NCBI GenBank assembly: GCA_934667465.1
Contig: CAKUMG010000007.1
Span: forward strand, 1-24,299
Direction: 5' to 3'
DNA length: 24,299 nt
Source of the DNA: an uncultured Actinoplanes sp.
Lineage (GTDB): Bacteria; Actinomycetota; Actinomycetes; Mycobacteriales; Micromonosporaceae
In this document: piece after piece, positions 1-9,542 of the stretch
How the letters are laid out: every line of letters starts with the position of its first letter
Position numbering within the stretch: the first letter of the stretch is position 1
Position numbers and translations under genes: made by a program
Notes under the pieces: model-generated
Seen by the model: only the letters and a program-made list of their open reading frames with translations
What the model was told of the DNA's origin: nothing
The model's database searches: none

Positions 1-147
1 GGCTGGGACCAGGGCCTGGTCGGCGTGCCGATCGGCAGCCGGGTGCAGCTCGACATCCCGGCCGCGCTGGCCTACGGCGAGCAGGCCTCCGGCGGCGCAC
101 CGGCCGGCGACCTCCGCTTCGTCGTGGACATCCTCGCCGCGCAGTAA
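1..147 (+). CDS. FKBP-type peptidyl-prolyl cis-trans isomerase, C-terminal part
   Basis: The window opens inside a gene whose last 48 codons are readable in frame 1 and end at TAA (145-147). The residues show the FKBP core: GWDQGLVGVPIGSRVQLDIP, then a LAYGE segment, and the closing strand DLRFVVDIL. In this family these elements form the last strands of the rotamase half-barrel, and the tyrosine in AYGE-like motifs lies at the proline-binding pocket. Such proteins speed up folding by isomerising peptidyl-proline bonds. Nothing can be said about a signal peptide or lipobox because the start lies outside the window. The family call rests on this short tail only, but the motif spacing is typical. 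Confidence 0.85.
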   Translation, partial: GWDQGLVGVPIGSRVQLDIPAALAYGEQASGGAPAGDLRFVVDILAAQ

Positions 148-160
148 CGCCCGCACCCAG

Positions 161-206
161 GCCGCGCGGCTGCTCGGGTTGCCGCCCCGCACCCGCGCCG
201 CGCGGC
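161..206. terminator. Candidate bidirectional terminator between convergent genes
   Basis: Two copies of the self-complementary 10-mer GCCGCGCGGC (161-170 and 197-206) can pair with each other to form a stem across the gap between the FKBP gene and the convergent yaaA gene. There is no T-run, as is common for actinobacterial terminators. The role is inferred from position and pairing. Confidence 0.35.
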
Positions 207-226
207 CCGGAAAGCGGCGCTGCCCG

Positions 227-1012
227 TCAGAGCTCGCGGACGATCACGTCCGCCTGACGGGCCCGCCCGGCGGCCACCGGCCGTTCCTCGACGGTCCACT
301 TGAGGTCCCGCAGCGCCGTGAGCAGCTCGTCCACGCTCGCCGGCGCGACCGCGGCCGCGGCGAGCGCCCGTACCATCCGGCCCTTGGTGGCCTTGTTGAA
401 GTGGCTGACCACCGAGCGCTTCGGCGTGCCGTCCACGACCCGCTCGTGCAGCACCCGCAGCGCGACCGCCGCGGGCCCGGGCGTCCACATCGCGGCATAT
501 GCCCCGCTACGCAGGTCGAGAGTCGGCCCCTGCTCCGGCATGGCCTTGGTCAAGTGCGTCTTCCAATACGGCGTCAGCCCGCCGATCCCGGGCAGCGTCA
601 CGCCCGCCGAGCAGCGGTACGCCGGGATCCGGTCCGTCAGCCGCACCGCGCCCCACAGCCCGGAGAACACGACGGCCCGCTCGTCCACCCACGCCCGCGC
701 GTCGGGGGCCAGCCCCGCGTGGTCCAGCGCCTCGTAGAGCACGCCCGTGTAGACCTCGGCCGCCGGTGCCGCGGGCGCGGTGGCCAGGGCGGCGTTGCGG
801 TCCAGCTCGCCGCGCTGCCCGGCGCTGAGCCCGAGCACCGCCAGGGACTCCGCGACCGCCTTCGCGCTGGTGCGCCGGCTCAGCGCCGCGAGCTTCGACA
901 GCACCCGCTTGCGCGCGGTGGCCAGGCGGGGCAGCAGGAGCGTGGCCGGGTCCACGGGGTCGCCGGCGACCGGCGCGGTCTTGCCCTCGGAGGGCGGGAG
1001 CAGGATCAACAC
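227..1012 (-). CDS. yaaA: YaaA family peroxide-stress protein (DUF328)
   Basis: The product has 261 residues, close to the 258 of E. coli YaaA. It begins at GTG (1010-1012) with the family hallmark VLILLPPSEGKT and keeps the other conserved blocks: YTGVLYEALD, VFSGLWGAVRLTDRIPAYR, the YWKTHL segment and the SHFNKATKGRMVRAL block near the C-terminus. In E. coli YaaA lowers free iron and limits DNA damage during peroxide stress, and the fold binds DNA. The open frame runs much further upstream, but only the GTG gives the family's N-terminus, so the longer version is rejected. No good SD site precedes the GTG. The gene starts 11 bases after the stop of the STAS gene, so it is probably read from the same message. 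It is soluble and cytoplasmic by composition. Confidence 0.9.
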   Translation of the reverse strand: MLILLPPSEGKTAPVAGDPVDPATLLLPRLATARKRVLSKLAALSRRTSAKAVAESLAVLGLSAGQRGELDRNAALATAPAAPAAEVYTGVLYEALDHAGLAPDARAWVDERAVVFSGLWGAVRLTDRIPAYRCSAGVTLPGIGGLTPYWKTHLTKAMPEQGPTLDLRSGAYAAMWTPGPAAVALRVLHERVVDGTPKRSVVSHFNKATKGRMVRALAAAAVAPASVDELLTALRDLKWTVEERPVAAGRARQADVIVREL

Positions 1013-1023
1013 GTCCGCAGACG

Positions 1024-1383
1024 CTACCGCCCCGTGCCGTCGGCGAGCGCGTCGGCCACGGTCGGATAGAGCGCGAGCGCGCTGGTCAGCCCGAGCGTCG
1101 TGAGCAGGCCGTGCAGCCACTCGCTCGGGCAGGCCAGGCGCACCCAGCCGCCCGCGGCGCCCGCCTGGTTGTGCGCGACCACGAACGAGCTCAGCCCGGT
1201 GGAGTCGCAGAACTCGACCCCGGACAGGTCGACCACGACCCGCGGCATCGGCCGGTCGAGCACCTGGCCGAGGGTCGTGTCGAGCACCGGCGCCGAGTCG
1301 AGATCCAGGTTGCCCCGGACGGTGACGACCACCGAGTCGTCCGGGTTGCCGATGACAGAGACGTGCACGGGACCTCCAGCCAT
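1024..1383 (-). CDS. STAS-domain anti-sigma factor antagonist-like protein
   Basis: A single STAS domain of up to 119 residues. It shows the SpoIIAA/RsbV-type core [17 protein letters not shown], with the candidate phosphorylatable serine at residue 61 (numbered from the ATG), and the leading strand block [16 protein letters not shown]. Proteins of this family bind anti-sigma kinases when unphosphorylated and so free a sigma factor. Two starts are possible: the ATG at 1381-1383, with AGGAGG lying rather far upstream, and an internal GTG at 1366-1368 preceded closely by GGAGG, giving [11 protein letters not shown] at the N-terminus. The longer form is listed. The gene lies 31 bases after copCD and 11 bases before yaaA, all on the same strand. 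No partner kinase or sigma factor lies in the window, so its circuit is unknown. Confidence 0.85.
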   Translation of the reverse strand: MAGGPVHVSVIGNPDDSVVVTVRGNLDLDSAPVLDTTLGQVLDRPMPRVVVDLSGVEFCDSTGLSSFVVAHNQAGAAGGWVRLACPSEWLHGLLTTLGLTSALALYPTVADALADGTGR

Positions 1384-1414
1384 CCGCCGAACGAAGAAAC
1401 CTCCTCCTGCCCAC

Positions 1415-3061
1415 TCAGGGGCGGTCCGGAACCTGCGGCACGGTGATCGTCGCCTTCACGGTCGCCTGGTCGATCTCGGTGGTCCGCACGGTGAACGCGA
1501 GCTCGTACGTCCCGGGCAGCGGGAACGTCACCGAGCCCATGGCGTCGTTGCGCGGGGCCAGGGGCAGCATCGGCGCCGCCACCGGTTCCAGGTCCTCGCT
1601 CACCAGCCGGGTGGTGACCGTGACCTCCTCGGCCACCAGCGGCGCGCCCGCCGGCGAATAGGTGAACCCGTGCACGGTGTTGTACTCGCCCAGTTCCACG
1701 GGGTAGATCGAGTATTGGAACGTGAACAGGTCCGAGGTCAGCGTGCCCGAGGTGCCCCGCTGCTCCGGCGCCGTCCGCTCGGCGACGACCGCGCGCCCCG
1801 GCGTGGTCTGCACCAGGACCGCGCTGAGCCCGAGCACCACCACGGTCGCCGCGACCTCGAGGCCCACCGAGCGGCGCAGCGCGCGCGGCCCGTCGGGCAC
1901 GATCCGGGCGCGCTGCACGAACCGGCGGGCGCCCTGCGCCAGGCCCAGGACGGCGGCCAGCAGGGCGGTCTTGGCGAGCAGCAGCCGCCCGTACGAGGTG
2001 GTCCAGAGCGCCGGGACCGAGCCCAGCTGGACCACCGCCTGCACGACGCCCGCGCCGACCAGCCAGACCACGGCCAGCATGGCCCAGCGCGACCAGGCCG
2101 GCAGGATCCGGCCGAGGACCCGCGGGTGCGCCCGGCGCAGCAGGAACATTGCGAGCGTGACCAGCCCGCCCAGCCACACGGCCATCGCGGCGATGTGCAC
2201 GACGTCGGCGGCCACGATCGCGGCGGGCAGCGGGGACTCGGCGGCGTGCCCGGTCAGCGGCCACGTCGCGAACCCGGCCACGGCGAGCGCGAGCAGGGTC
2301 AGCGACCGCCACCGGGCGCGCTCCCCACGCAGCAGGGGCGGCAGGAGCGCGGCGACGGCGGCGAGCACGGCGAGACGCGCGGTCAACGCCCACCCGTACG
2401 GGCTGGTCAGCACGTCCCTCAGCTCGATCAGGGACACGTCCCACAGCGGGGCGCCGCTGGTCGCGGGGGCCTGCGTCCAGAGGCCACCCAGCGCCGCCAC
2501 GGCGGTCAGGAGCAGTCCGGCGCGCACCAGCCGGATCGGGCCGCGCCGCGCCAGCCTCCGGGGCCACAGGAACGCCAGCATGAGCGCCGGGCCGGCCGCG
2601 AGGGTCAGACCGGCGTACCCGGCGAAGCGCAGCGCGGGCTGCACCGCGCTGACCGACGGGTGCACGCCTGCCGGGTCGGTCTCGGCGGGGCGGGCCGAGG
2701 GCGCGCCGACCGAGAAGATCATGGCGCCGCCGACCGGGTGGCTGTCCGCGGAGACGATGCGATAACTCACCACGTACGTGCCGCGGGGCTGATCGGCGCG
2801 GCGCAGCTGGATGCGCAGCAGCGGGCCCTCGGCGCGGACCTCGCCGGTGATCCGCTTGCCGTCCGGCGCCAGCACCTGGGTGCGGGCCGGGACCGCGGTG
2901 ATGTTCTCGGTGAACCGGACGACGACCTCGGCCGGCGCCTCGGCGACGACGCTGCCCGGTTCCGGGGACGCCGCGGAGAGCGCCGCGTGGGCACCGGCCG
3001 GGGTGGCCGGCACCAGCAGCGTGGCGAGCGCCACCAGGATCAACAACAGAGCGCGGGACAA
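1415..3061 (-). CDS. CopC-CopD fusion copper-handling membrane protein
   Basis: The product has 548 residues from a TTG start at 3059-3061. This start is chosen because GGAAGG sits a few bases upstream and it yields a clean signal peptide (about residues 1-24) ending AGA before [13 protein letters not shown]. The mature N-terminus would then be the histidine that binds Cu(II) in CopC proteins; a second conserved histidine is in SADSHPVGG. After the CopC domain (about 25-120) come roughly eight to nine hydrophobic helices of the CopD/YcnJ type, then an outside beta-rich tail from about residue 440 that resembles FixH/YtkA-like domains. CopC-CopD proteins are linked to copper import or periplasmic copper delivery. 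A GTG eight codons earlier is an alternative start. The gene is divergent from pgm; no copper regulator is adjacent. Confidence 0.88.
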   Translation of the reverse strand: MSRALLLILVALATLLVPATPAGAHAALSAASPEPGSVVAEAPAEVVVRFTENITAVPARTQVLAPDGKRITGEVRAEGPLLRIQLRRADQPRGTYVVSYRIVSADSHPVGGAMIFSVGAPSARPAETDPAGVHPSVSAVQPALRFAGYAGLTLAAGPALMLAFLWPRRLARRGPIRLVRAGLLLTAVAALGGLWTQAPATSGAPLWDVSLIELRDVLTSPYGWALTARLAVLAAVAALLPPLLRGERARWRSLTLLALAVAGFATWPLTGHAAESPLPAAIVAADVVHIAAMAVWLGGLVTLAMFLLRRAHPRVLGRILPAWSRWAMLAVVWLVGAGVVQAVVQLGSVPALWTTSYGRLLLAKTALLAAVLGLAQGARRFVQRARIVPDGPRALRRSVGLEVAATVVVLGLSAVLVQTTPGRAVVAERTAPEQRGTSGTLTSDLFTFQYSIYPVELGEYNTVHGFTYSPAGAPLVAEEVTVTTRLVSEDLEPVAAPMLPLAPRNDAMGSVTFPLPGTYELAFTVRTTEIDQATVKATITVPQVPDRP

Positions 3062-3196
3062 GCGTGCTTCCTTCCCTTGGTGCACCAGGTAGTTCGGATG
3101 GCGGCCGGAAAAGGTTCAACCGCTTACCGGCGACCGGACGAGGGTATGGGCAGCGTTACGATCCGGACAGGTTTCACGTCCGCCAGGAGGCACCCG

Positions 3197-4840
<1,644 letters not shown>

Positions 4841-4849
4841 GCCGCCGCT

Positions 4850-4882
4850 GGTGAAGGGTGTACCGCCGGTACGCCCTTCACC
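4850..4882 (+). terminator. Hairpin after pgm
   Basis: A 15-bp inverted repeat (4850-4864 and 4868-4882, one G-U pair) with a 3-base loop begins 9 bases after the pgm stop codon. It is followed by AAAAA, not T residues, so it would be a stem-only terminator for pgm or an RNA structure in the adh leader. Confidence 0.55.
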
Positions 4883-4940
4883 AAAAACTCCCTGCCAGGG
4901 TGTGGATAGGGTTTGCTGGGGCAGAGATAGTCAGTCCCGC

Positions 4941-6008
4941 ATGCATCCCACCTCGGAGGACATCATTTCCACCGTCAACGCGATCGCCGCGCCCTCCGCC
5001 ACCGACCCGCTCGTCCGCACCACCGTCGAGCGCCGGGACGTCGGGCCCCGCGACATCCTGATCGAGATCGCCTACGCCGGCATCTGCCACTCCGACATCC
5101 ACACCGTGCGCGGCGAGTGGGGCCCGGTGCCCTACCCGCTGACCGTCGGCCACGAGATCGTCGGCACGGTGACCGAGACCGGCGCCGAGGTCACCAAGCA
5201 CGCCGTCGGTGACCGGGTCGGTGTCGGCTGCATGGTCAACTCGTGCCGCGAGTGCGAGAACTGCAAGGCCGGCATGGAGCAGTACTGCCTGCCGGGCAAC
5301 ATCGGCACGTACGCCGCCGTGGACCGCGACGGCACCGTCACCCAGGGCGGCTACTCCACCCACGTCGTCGTCGACGAGGACTTCGTGCTGCGCGTGCCCG
5401 AGTCCATCCCGGTCGAGAAGGCCGCGCCGCTGCTCTGCGCGGGCATCACCACCTACTCCCCGCTGGCGCACTGGAACGCCGGCCCCGGCAAGAAGGTCGC
5501 CGTCGTCGGCATGGGCGGCCTCGGCCACATGGCCGTCAAGATCGCTGCCGCGATGGGCGCCGAGGTGACCGTGCTGTCCCAGACGCTCGGCAAGAAGGAC
5601 GACGGGCTCGCGTTCGGCGCGCAGCACTACTACGCGACCAGCGACGAGTCGACGTTCTCCAAGCTCGCGAACTCGTTCGACCTGATCATCAACACGGTCA
5701 GCGCGAAGATCGACATCGGTGCCTACCTCGGGCTGCTGCGCCTCGACGGCACCCTGGTCAGCGTGGGTGCCCCGCCGGAGCCGCTGCCCGTGCAGGTCTT
5801 CACGCTGTTCGGCAACCGGCGCTCGTTCGCGGGCTCCAGCATCGGCGGCATCGCCGAGACCCAGGAGATGCTCGACTTCTGCGCGGAGAAGGGCATCGCG
5901 CCCGAGATCGAGCTCATCGGCGCCGACGCGGTCAACGAGGCGTACGAGCGGGTGCTCAAGTCCGACGTGCGCTACCGCTTCGTGATCGACATCGACACCC
6001 TGCGCTGA
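4941..6008 (+). CDS. Zinc-dependent NAD(P)H alcohol dehydrogenase (cinnamyl alcohol/YahK type)
   Basis: A medium-chain dehydrogenase that should interconvert aldehydes and primary alcohols. The catalytic zinc ligands are in AGICHSD and VGHE, the structural zinc ligands in [15 protein letters not shown], and the nucleotide-binding loop is GMGGLG. The family is the AdhC/YahK group. The start is uncertain. The first ATG (4941-4943) has no SD site and gives an eight-residue extension (MHPTSEDI). By my recollection, family members begin with sequences like M-STVNAYAAPSAT, which here corresponds to an ATT codon at 4965-4967 with GGAGG five bases upstream. The ATG is listed because it is the first canonical codon, but the ATT is at least as likely. 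The gene stands alone between two hairpins. Confidence 0.9.
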   Translation: MHPTSEDIISTVNAIAAPSATDPLVRTTVERRDVGPRDILIEIAYAGICHSDIHTVRGEWGPVPYPLTVGHEIVGTVTETGAEVTKHAVGDRVGVGCMVNSCRECENCKAGMEQYCLPGNIGTYAAVDRDGTVTQGGYSTHVVVDEDFVLRVPESIPVEKAAPLLCAGITTYSPLAHWNAGPGKKVAVVGMGGLGHMAVKIAAAMGAEVTVLSQTLGKKDDGLAFGAQHYYATSDESTFSKLANSFDLIINTVSAKIDIGAYLGLLRLDGTLVSVGAPPEPLPVQVFTLFGNRRSFAGSSIGGIAETQEMLDFCAEKGIAPEIELIGADAVNEAYERVLKSDVRYRFVIDIDTLR

Positions 6009-6075
6009 CGGAAGCCCACCCCGGGCTGCCTTTTGTGGAAGCGCCCCTTTTTGGGAGCGCAACCCACCCCGGGCC

Positions 6076-6105
6076 GGCGCCACTCAGGTTTTCCTGGGTG
6101 GCGCC
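6076..6105 (+). terminator. Hairpin after the alcohol dehydrogenase gene
   Basis: A 13-bp stem (6076-6088 with 6093-6105, one G-U pair) closes a TTTT loop, 67 bases after the adh stop. Together with T-rich stretches at 6031-6053 it is a good candidate terminator. It lies upstream of the GGDEF-EAL gene, so a leader role for that gene cannot be excluded. Confidence 0.55.
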
Positions 6106-6155
6106 GACCTGTCTGGTAGGCACCTCATGCCAGCCCGGGGGAGACGCACGCCCAG

Positions 6156-8594
6156 ATGACCGCACCGCACCGGCTCGCCGCGCCCGGCCTGCTGCCCCTC
6201 GTGGCGGCGGTCACGGCCGTGACCGGAGTGCTGTGCTGGCTACTCCTGGGACAGCCGGGAAGCATGCGCCTCGCCTACGCGGCCGGGCCGGTCACGCTCG
6301 GCGCCGCGCTCCTGGCCTGCGGGCGCCTGGGCCGGATGGGCGCGGCCGCCCCGCCGATCCGGAGGTTCTGGCGCACCATCGCCGGGGCCGCGCTCTGCGT
6401 CGGGATCGGCTCCACGGGCAGCGTCGTCCTCGCGAACAACGACCCCGGCATGTCCCCGGCCGTCGCCGCACCCATGCTGCTCGGCGTCGGGCTGTTCCTG
6501 CTGGCGTTCCTGCTCCTGCCCCGCGAGCGCCGCTCCGGCCTCGAGTGGCTGCGCCTGCTCGTCGAGGGCGCCACCGTCGCCGTCGCCGGAGTCCTGATCT
6601 TCGAGTACGTGATCACGGGCCTCGCCGGCCCGCACGTGGACCCGGGCGCCGCCCGCGGAGCCGGAGCCCTGGGCGCCGCCGCGCTCGTCGCCCTCGTGGT
6701 CATCGGCCGCGCCGCGATCAGCCCGGCCAGCGCCGTCGACGCCGCCGCCCTGCGGGCCCTCGCGATCACCCCCGCGATGGCCGTCGCGGTGGCTGTCCTG
6801 CTCATCGCGGGCGGGGAGAGCGGCCGCCTCTGGATGTCAGTCCTGGCGGCACCCATCGCCGGCACGGCCATGTGCCTCGGCGCGTACCGTCAGCAACTCG
6901 CTCTCGACCGGCCCGTCCCCGCCGCCCTGCCCCGGGAACGCCACCGCTTCCGCGATGCGCTCCCACAGGCCGCCGTCGTCGCCACCGCGGGCGTCGTGCT
7001 CTGGTCCTCCGCCCACCAGCTCGGCGACGCCCAGCGCGCCCTCAACCTCGGCGTGCTCGCCGTCGCCGGGCTCGTGGTCGCCCGCCAGCTGATCGGGCTG
7101 CGCGCCGAGGACCGGATGCTCGCCGAGGCCGCCTACCGGGCGCGGCACGACCCGCTCACCGGGCTGGTCAACCGGGCGCGCTTCGGCGAGGTCCTCGGCG
7201 CGCGCACCGGTCCGGTCACGGTCCTGCTCATCGACCTGGACGACTTCAAACTGATCAACGACACGATGGGGTACGCCGTCGGCGACCAGCTGCTGTGCGA
7301 GGTGGCCCGGCGGCTGCGCCACCACAGCGCGGTGGCCTCCTCCTTCACCGACGCCGCGCCCTTCACCCACGCCGCGCCTTCAGCTGACGCCGTGCCCGTG
7401 GGGCCCTCCCACCCTGGCGCCTTCGGGCGCCTCGGCGCTCGCTTCGGGGCGGGTGCGTCCGCGGCGAGGCCCGTGGGCCCCGCGGCTCGTTTCGGGGCGG
7501 GCGCGTCCACGGCGCTGCCCGCGCGGCTCGGGGCCGACGAGTTCGCGGTGCTCCTCGACACCGGGGACCCGGCGACCGCCGACGAGGCCGCGTCGTCGCT
7601 GCTGGCGTCGCTCGCCGTCCCGTACCGGGTGGGTGAGCATCAACTGCTCGCCCAGGCCAGCATCGGCGTCGCCGTGGCGGGACCGCAGGAAAGCGCCGCC
7701 GAGGTCCTGCGCAACGCCGACATCGCCACCCACCAGGCGAAGGCGGCGGGCAAGGCGGTGTCCGTGCGGTTCGAGCCCCGCATGCGCGAGGAGGTCGTCA
7801 ACCACGCCCGGCTCGGCAGCGAGCTGCACAACGCCCTCGTCCGCGGCGAGCTGCACCTGCTCTACCAGCCGGTCTTCGACCTGACCACGGGCCGGATGTC
7901 GGGCGCCGAGGCGCTCGTGCGCTGGCAGCACCCCGTACGGGGAATGGTGTCCCCGGCCGACTTCATCCCCGTCGCCGAACGCACCGGCCTCATCGTCCCC
8001 CTCGGCTCCTGGGTCCTGCGCGAAGCCTGCACCCAGCTCGCCACCTGGCGCCGCACCCACGGCCCCGCCGCGATCCCGTCCGTCAACGTCAACGTCGCGG
8101 GCCGCCAGCTCCGCGAATGCGGCTTCGTCGACGAGGTCGCCGCCGTCCTGAGCGACACCGGCCTCCTCCCCGCCAACCTGGTCATCGAAGTCACCGAATC
8201 GTCGGTCATCGAAGGCCGCCACGTCCGCGACACCCTGCAATCCCTCCACGACATGGGCGTCCGCCTCGCCCTCGACGACTTCGGCACCGGCCAGTCCTCG
8301 CTGAGCCTGGTCCGCGACTTCCCTGTCGACGTCCTCAAACTCGACAAATCCTTCGTCGACGGCATCTGCTCCGGCTCCGACAAGGGCCGCCTCGCGGTGG
8401 CCGCCGCCGTCGCCGAACTCGCCGGCCACCTCGACCTCTACACGGTCGCCGAAGGCATCGAATCCGCCGACCAACTCACCCGCCTCCGCGAGATGGGCTA
8501 CCGGCTCGGCCAGGGCTACCACCTGGCCCGCCCCCTGCCCCCGGCCGAGCTGGAAGCGCTGATGCTCTCCAACGCCCAGACCGTCACCGCCTGA
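6156..8594 (+). CDS. Membrane GGDEF-EAL cyclic-di-GMP turnover protein with a split GGDEF domain
   Basis: An 812-residue protein. Residues 1 to about 315 form some ten hydrophobic helices, probably a membrane sensor. A GGDEF domain begins at RHDPLTGLVNRARF and keeps LLIDLDDFKLINDTMGYAVGD, but its signature is GADEF (459-463), not GGDEF. About 65 residues rich in Ala, Pro, Gly and Phe (roughly 391-456) separate VARRLRHH from RLGADEF, where other GGDEF domains have only a few residues. The EAL domain follows and looks competent: EAL at 585-587, EVTES, LDDFGTG, LKLDKSFV, AEGIES and GQGYHLARP are all present. I infer that phosphodiesterase activity is likely and cyclase activity doubtful. The ATG is preceded by GGGGGAG with a rather long gap. 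Confidence 0.92.
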   Translation: MTAPHRLAAPGLLPLVAAVTAVTGVLCWLLLGQPGSMRLAYAAGPVTLGAALLACGRLGRMGAAAPPIRRFWRTIAGAALCVGIGSTGSVVLANNDPGMSPAVAAPMLLGVGLFLLAFLLLPRERRSGLEWLRLLVEGATVAVAGVLIFEYVITGLAGPHVDPGAARGAGALGAAALVALVVIGRAAISPASAVDAAALRALAITPAMAVAVAVLLIAGGESGRLWMSVLAAPIAGTAMCLGAYRQQLALDRPVPAALPRERHRFRDALPQAAVVATAGVVLWSSAHQLGDAQRALNLGVLAVAGLVVARQLIGLRAEDRMLAEAAYRARHDPLTGLVNRARFGEVLGARTGPVTVLLIDLDDFKLINDTMGYAVGDQLLCEVARRLRHHSAVASSFTDAAPFTHAAPSADAVPVGPSHPGAFGRLGARFGAGASAARPVGPAARFGAGASTALPARLGADEFAVLLDTGDPATADEAASSLLASLAVPYRVGEHQLLAQASIGVAVAGPQESAAEVLRNADIATHQAKAAGKAVSVRFEPRMREEVVNHARLGSELHNALVRGELHLLYQPVFDLTTGRMSGAEALVRWQHPVRGMVSPADFIPVAERTGLIVPLGSWVLREACTQLATWRRTHGPAAIPSVNVNVAGRQLRECGFVDEVAAVLSDTGLLPANLVIEVTESSVIEGRHVRDTLQSLHDMGVRLALDDFGTGQSSLSLVRDFPVDVLKLDKSFVDGICSGSDKGRLAVAAAVAELAGHLDLYTVAEGIESADQLTRLREMGYRLGQGYHLARPLPPAELEALMLSNAQTVTA
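7342..7514 (+). repeat. In-frame repeat cluster inside the GGDEF domain
   Basis: Three degenerate 18-bp units (about 7342-7396) encode SFTDAAP, FTHAAP and SADAVP. They are followed by a perfect 6-bp stem with a TTCG loop (7416-7431) and by two 30-bp direct copies (7437-7466 and 7485-7514, three differences, 48 bases apart). Both 30-bp copies encode ARFGAGAS. All spacings are multiples of three, so the reading frame is kept. Confidence 0.8.
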
Positions 8595-8628
8595 GCCTCC
8601 GCGCCGCTGCAGCCGGGAGCCGAGCCGA

Positions 8629-8642
8629 GCCGCCGCGGCGGC
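8629..8642. terminator. Palindrome between convergent genes
   Basis: GCCGCCGCGGCGGC is a perfect 14-bp palindrome lying between the stop codons of the convergent GGDEF-EAL and APH-like genes. A bidirectional terminator role is inferred from its place. It has no loop, so a real RNA hairpin would be shorter. Confidence 0.3.
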
Positions 8643-8654
8643 GGACGGCTGGCT

Positions 8655-9431
8655 TCAGGCGTTGCGCCGACAGTCTGCCCACCGGCCGGTCCAGTCCGCG
8701 AGGTCGTGCATCCAGGCCGGGGCGCCCGGCTGCGCCTTGGCCGCCCACTTGGCGGCGTTCCGCATCGCGAAGTCGTCCAGAACCCTCGGGTCGGTCCCGC
8801 CCCACACCGGGAGGCGGGCCAGCCACGCCTCCGCCTGTCGCGGCGTGTTGCCGCTACCGATCAGCCATGGGGCGAGCATGGCCGGCTCCACCCACGATGC
8901 CGCCCTGGTCGCCATCGCCCAGTCGACGATCCGCAAACCGTGCGGCGTGACGATCAGATTGGCCGGGCCGAGGTCGGTATGCACGAGCACGTCGCCGTCC
9001 ATCGCGGGATCCTCGAACCCGAGCCGCGCCCGCGGACCGAACAACGGCACGTCCGGAGCCGGCGTCTCACCGAGCGCCGTCAGCGCCTCCCCGAGCAGAT
9101 CGAGATCGGCGCTGCCCGGCGACAGATCAGCGTGCGGGCCCTCGCAGTGCTCGAAGCCCACGACCAGCCAGCCGCCCGCCTCGAAGTGCCACTCGACCGC
9201 GGGTGAGCGGGACCCGCTGAGGGCCTCACTCACTCCCCGCTCGAAGCGCAGTGACCGGACACCGAAATCGGTGCGGGCCGCCTTGACGAACACCAGCCCG
9301 TCCGTGCCGCTGACGGTCGCGGCGATCTCCGCGTGATCCCCGGACGCCGCCGGGACGACCTGGACCCCGCCGACACGAGCGGCTACCTCCTTGGCAACGG
9401 CCTCGGGCAGGGCGTCCCAGTCGATGCGCAT
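8655..9431 (-). CDS. APH-like phosphotransferase (protein-kinase-like fold)
   Basis: A 258-residue member of the aminoglycoside phosphotransferase/choline kinase superfamily. The catalytic loop is VHTDLGPANLIV, with the likely base Asp153 and metal-binding Asn158; the metal-binding Asp170 is in IVDW. A lysine in VFVKA (residue 50) and a glutamate in RFERG (64) fit the ATP-anchoring pair. The substrate cannot be read from sequence: many actinobacterial members do not confer antibiotic resistance, and several act on small metabolites. The ATG at 9429-9431 is the first start; only a weak AGGGG precedes it. The gene lies about 110 bases downstream of the Cip1 gene on the same strand, with a hairpin between them, so it is probably not co-transcribed. 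Confidence 0.82.
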   Translation of the reverse strand: MRIDWDALPEAVAKEVAARVGGVQVVPAASGDHAEIAATVSGTDGLVFVKAARTDFGVRSLRFERGVSEALSGSRSPAVEWHFEAGGWLVVGFEHCEGPHADLSPGSADLDLLGEALTALGETPAPDVPLFGPRARLGFEDPAMDGDVLVHTDLGPANLIVTPHGLRIVDWAMATRAASWVEPAMLAPWLIGSGNTPRQAEAWLARLPVWGGTDPRVLDDFAMRNAAKWAAKAQPGAPAWMHDLADWTGRWADCRRNA

Positions 9432-9480
9432 CGGTCAGCAGGCCCCTTCGGATGCTCGCTCGTGGCGTCTCAGTCTCCAT

Positions 9481-9494
9481 CCCCCGAGCGGGGG
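9481..9494 (-). terminator. Hairpin between the Cip1 and APH-like genes
   Basis: CCCCCGAGCGGGGG forms a 5-bp G-C stem with a 4-base loop, downstream of the CBM2-Cip1 gene. It lacks a T-run. It may end the Cip1 transcript. Confidence 0.35.
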
Positions 9495-9542
9495 AAGGGT
9501 GACGCGACCCCTCGCTCGGCCTTCCGGTGCCGCCGGGCCGGG

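Noticed and set aside
1013..1414. Upstream extension of yaaA to a 395-residue protein
   Set aside because: The extension overlaps the STAS gene in another frame and lacks similarity. The family begins at VLILLPPSEGK.
1100..3196. Very long plus-strand open frame running into pgm
   Set aside because: The upstream part is antisense to copCD and the STAS gene, is Arg/Gln/His-rich and has no family similarity. Pgm begins at 3197 with AGGAGG and the correct family N-terminus.
6106..6155. Possible cyclic-di-GMP or other riboswitch in front of the GGDEF-EAL gene
   Set aside because: The leader has a good hairpin but no match to the conserved cores of cyclic-di-GMP, cyclic-di-AMP or cobalamin riboswitches that I could recognise.
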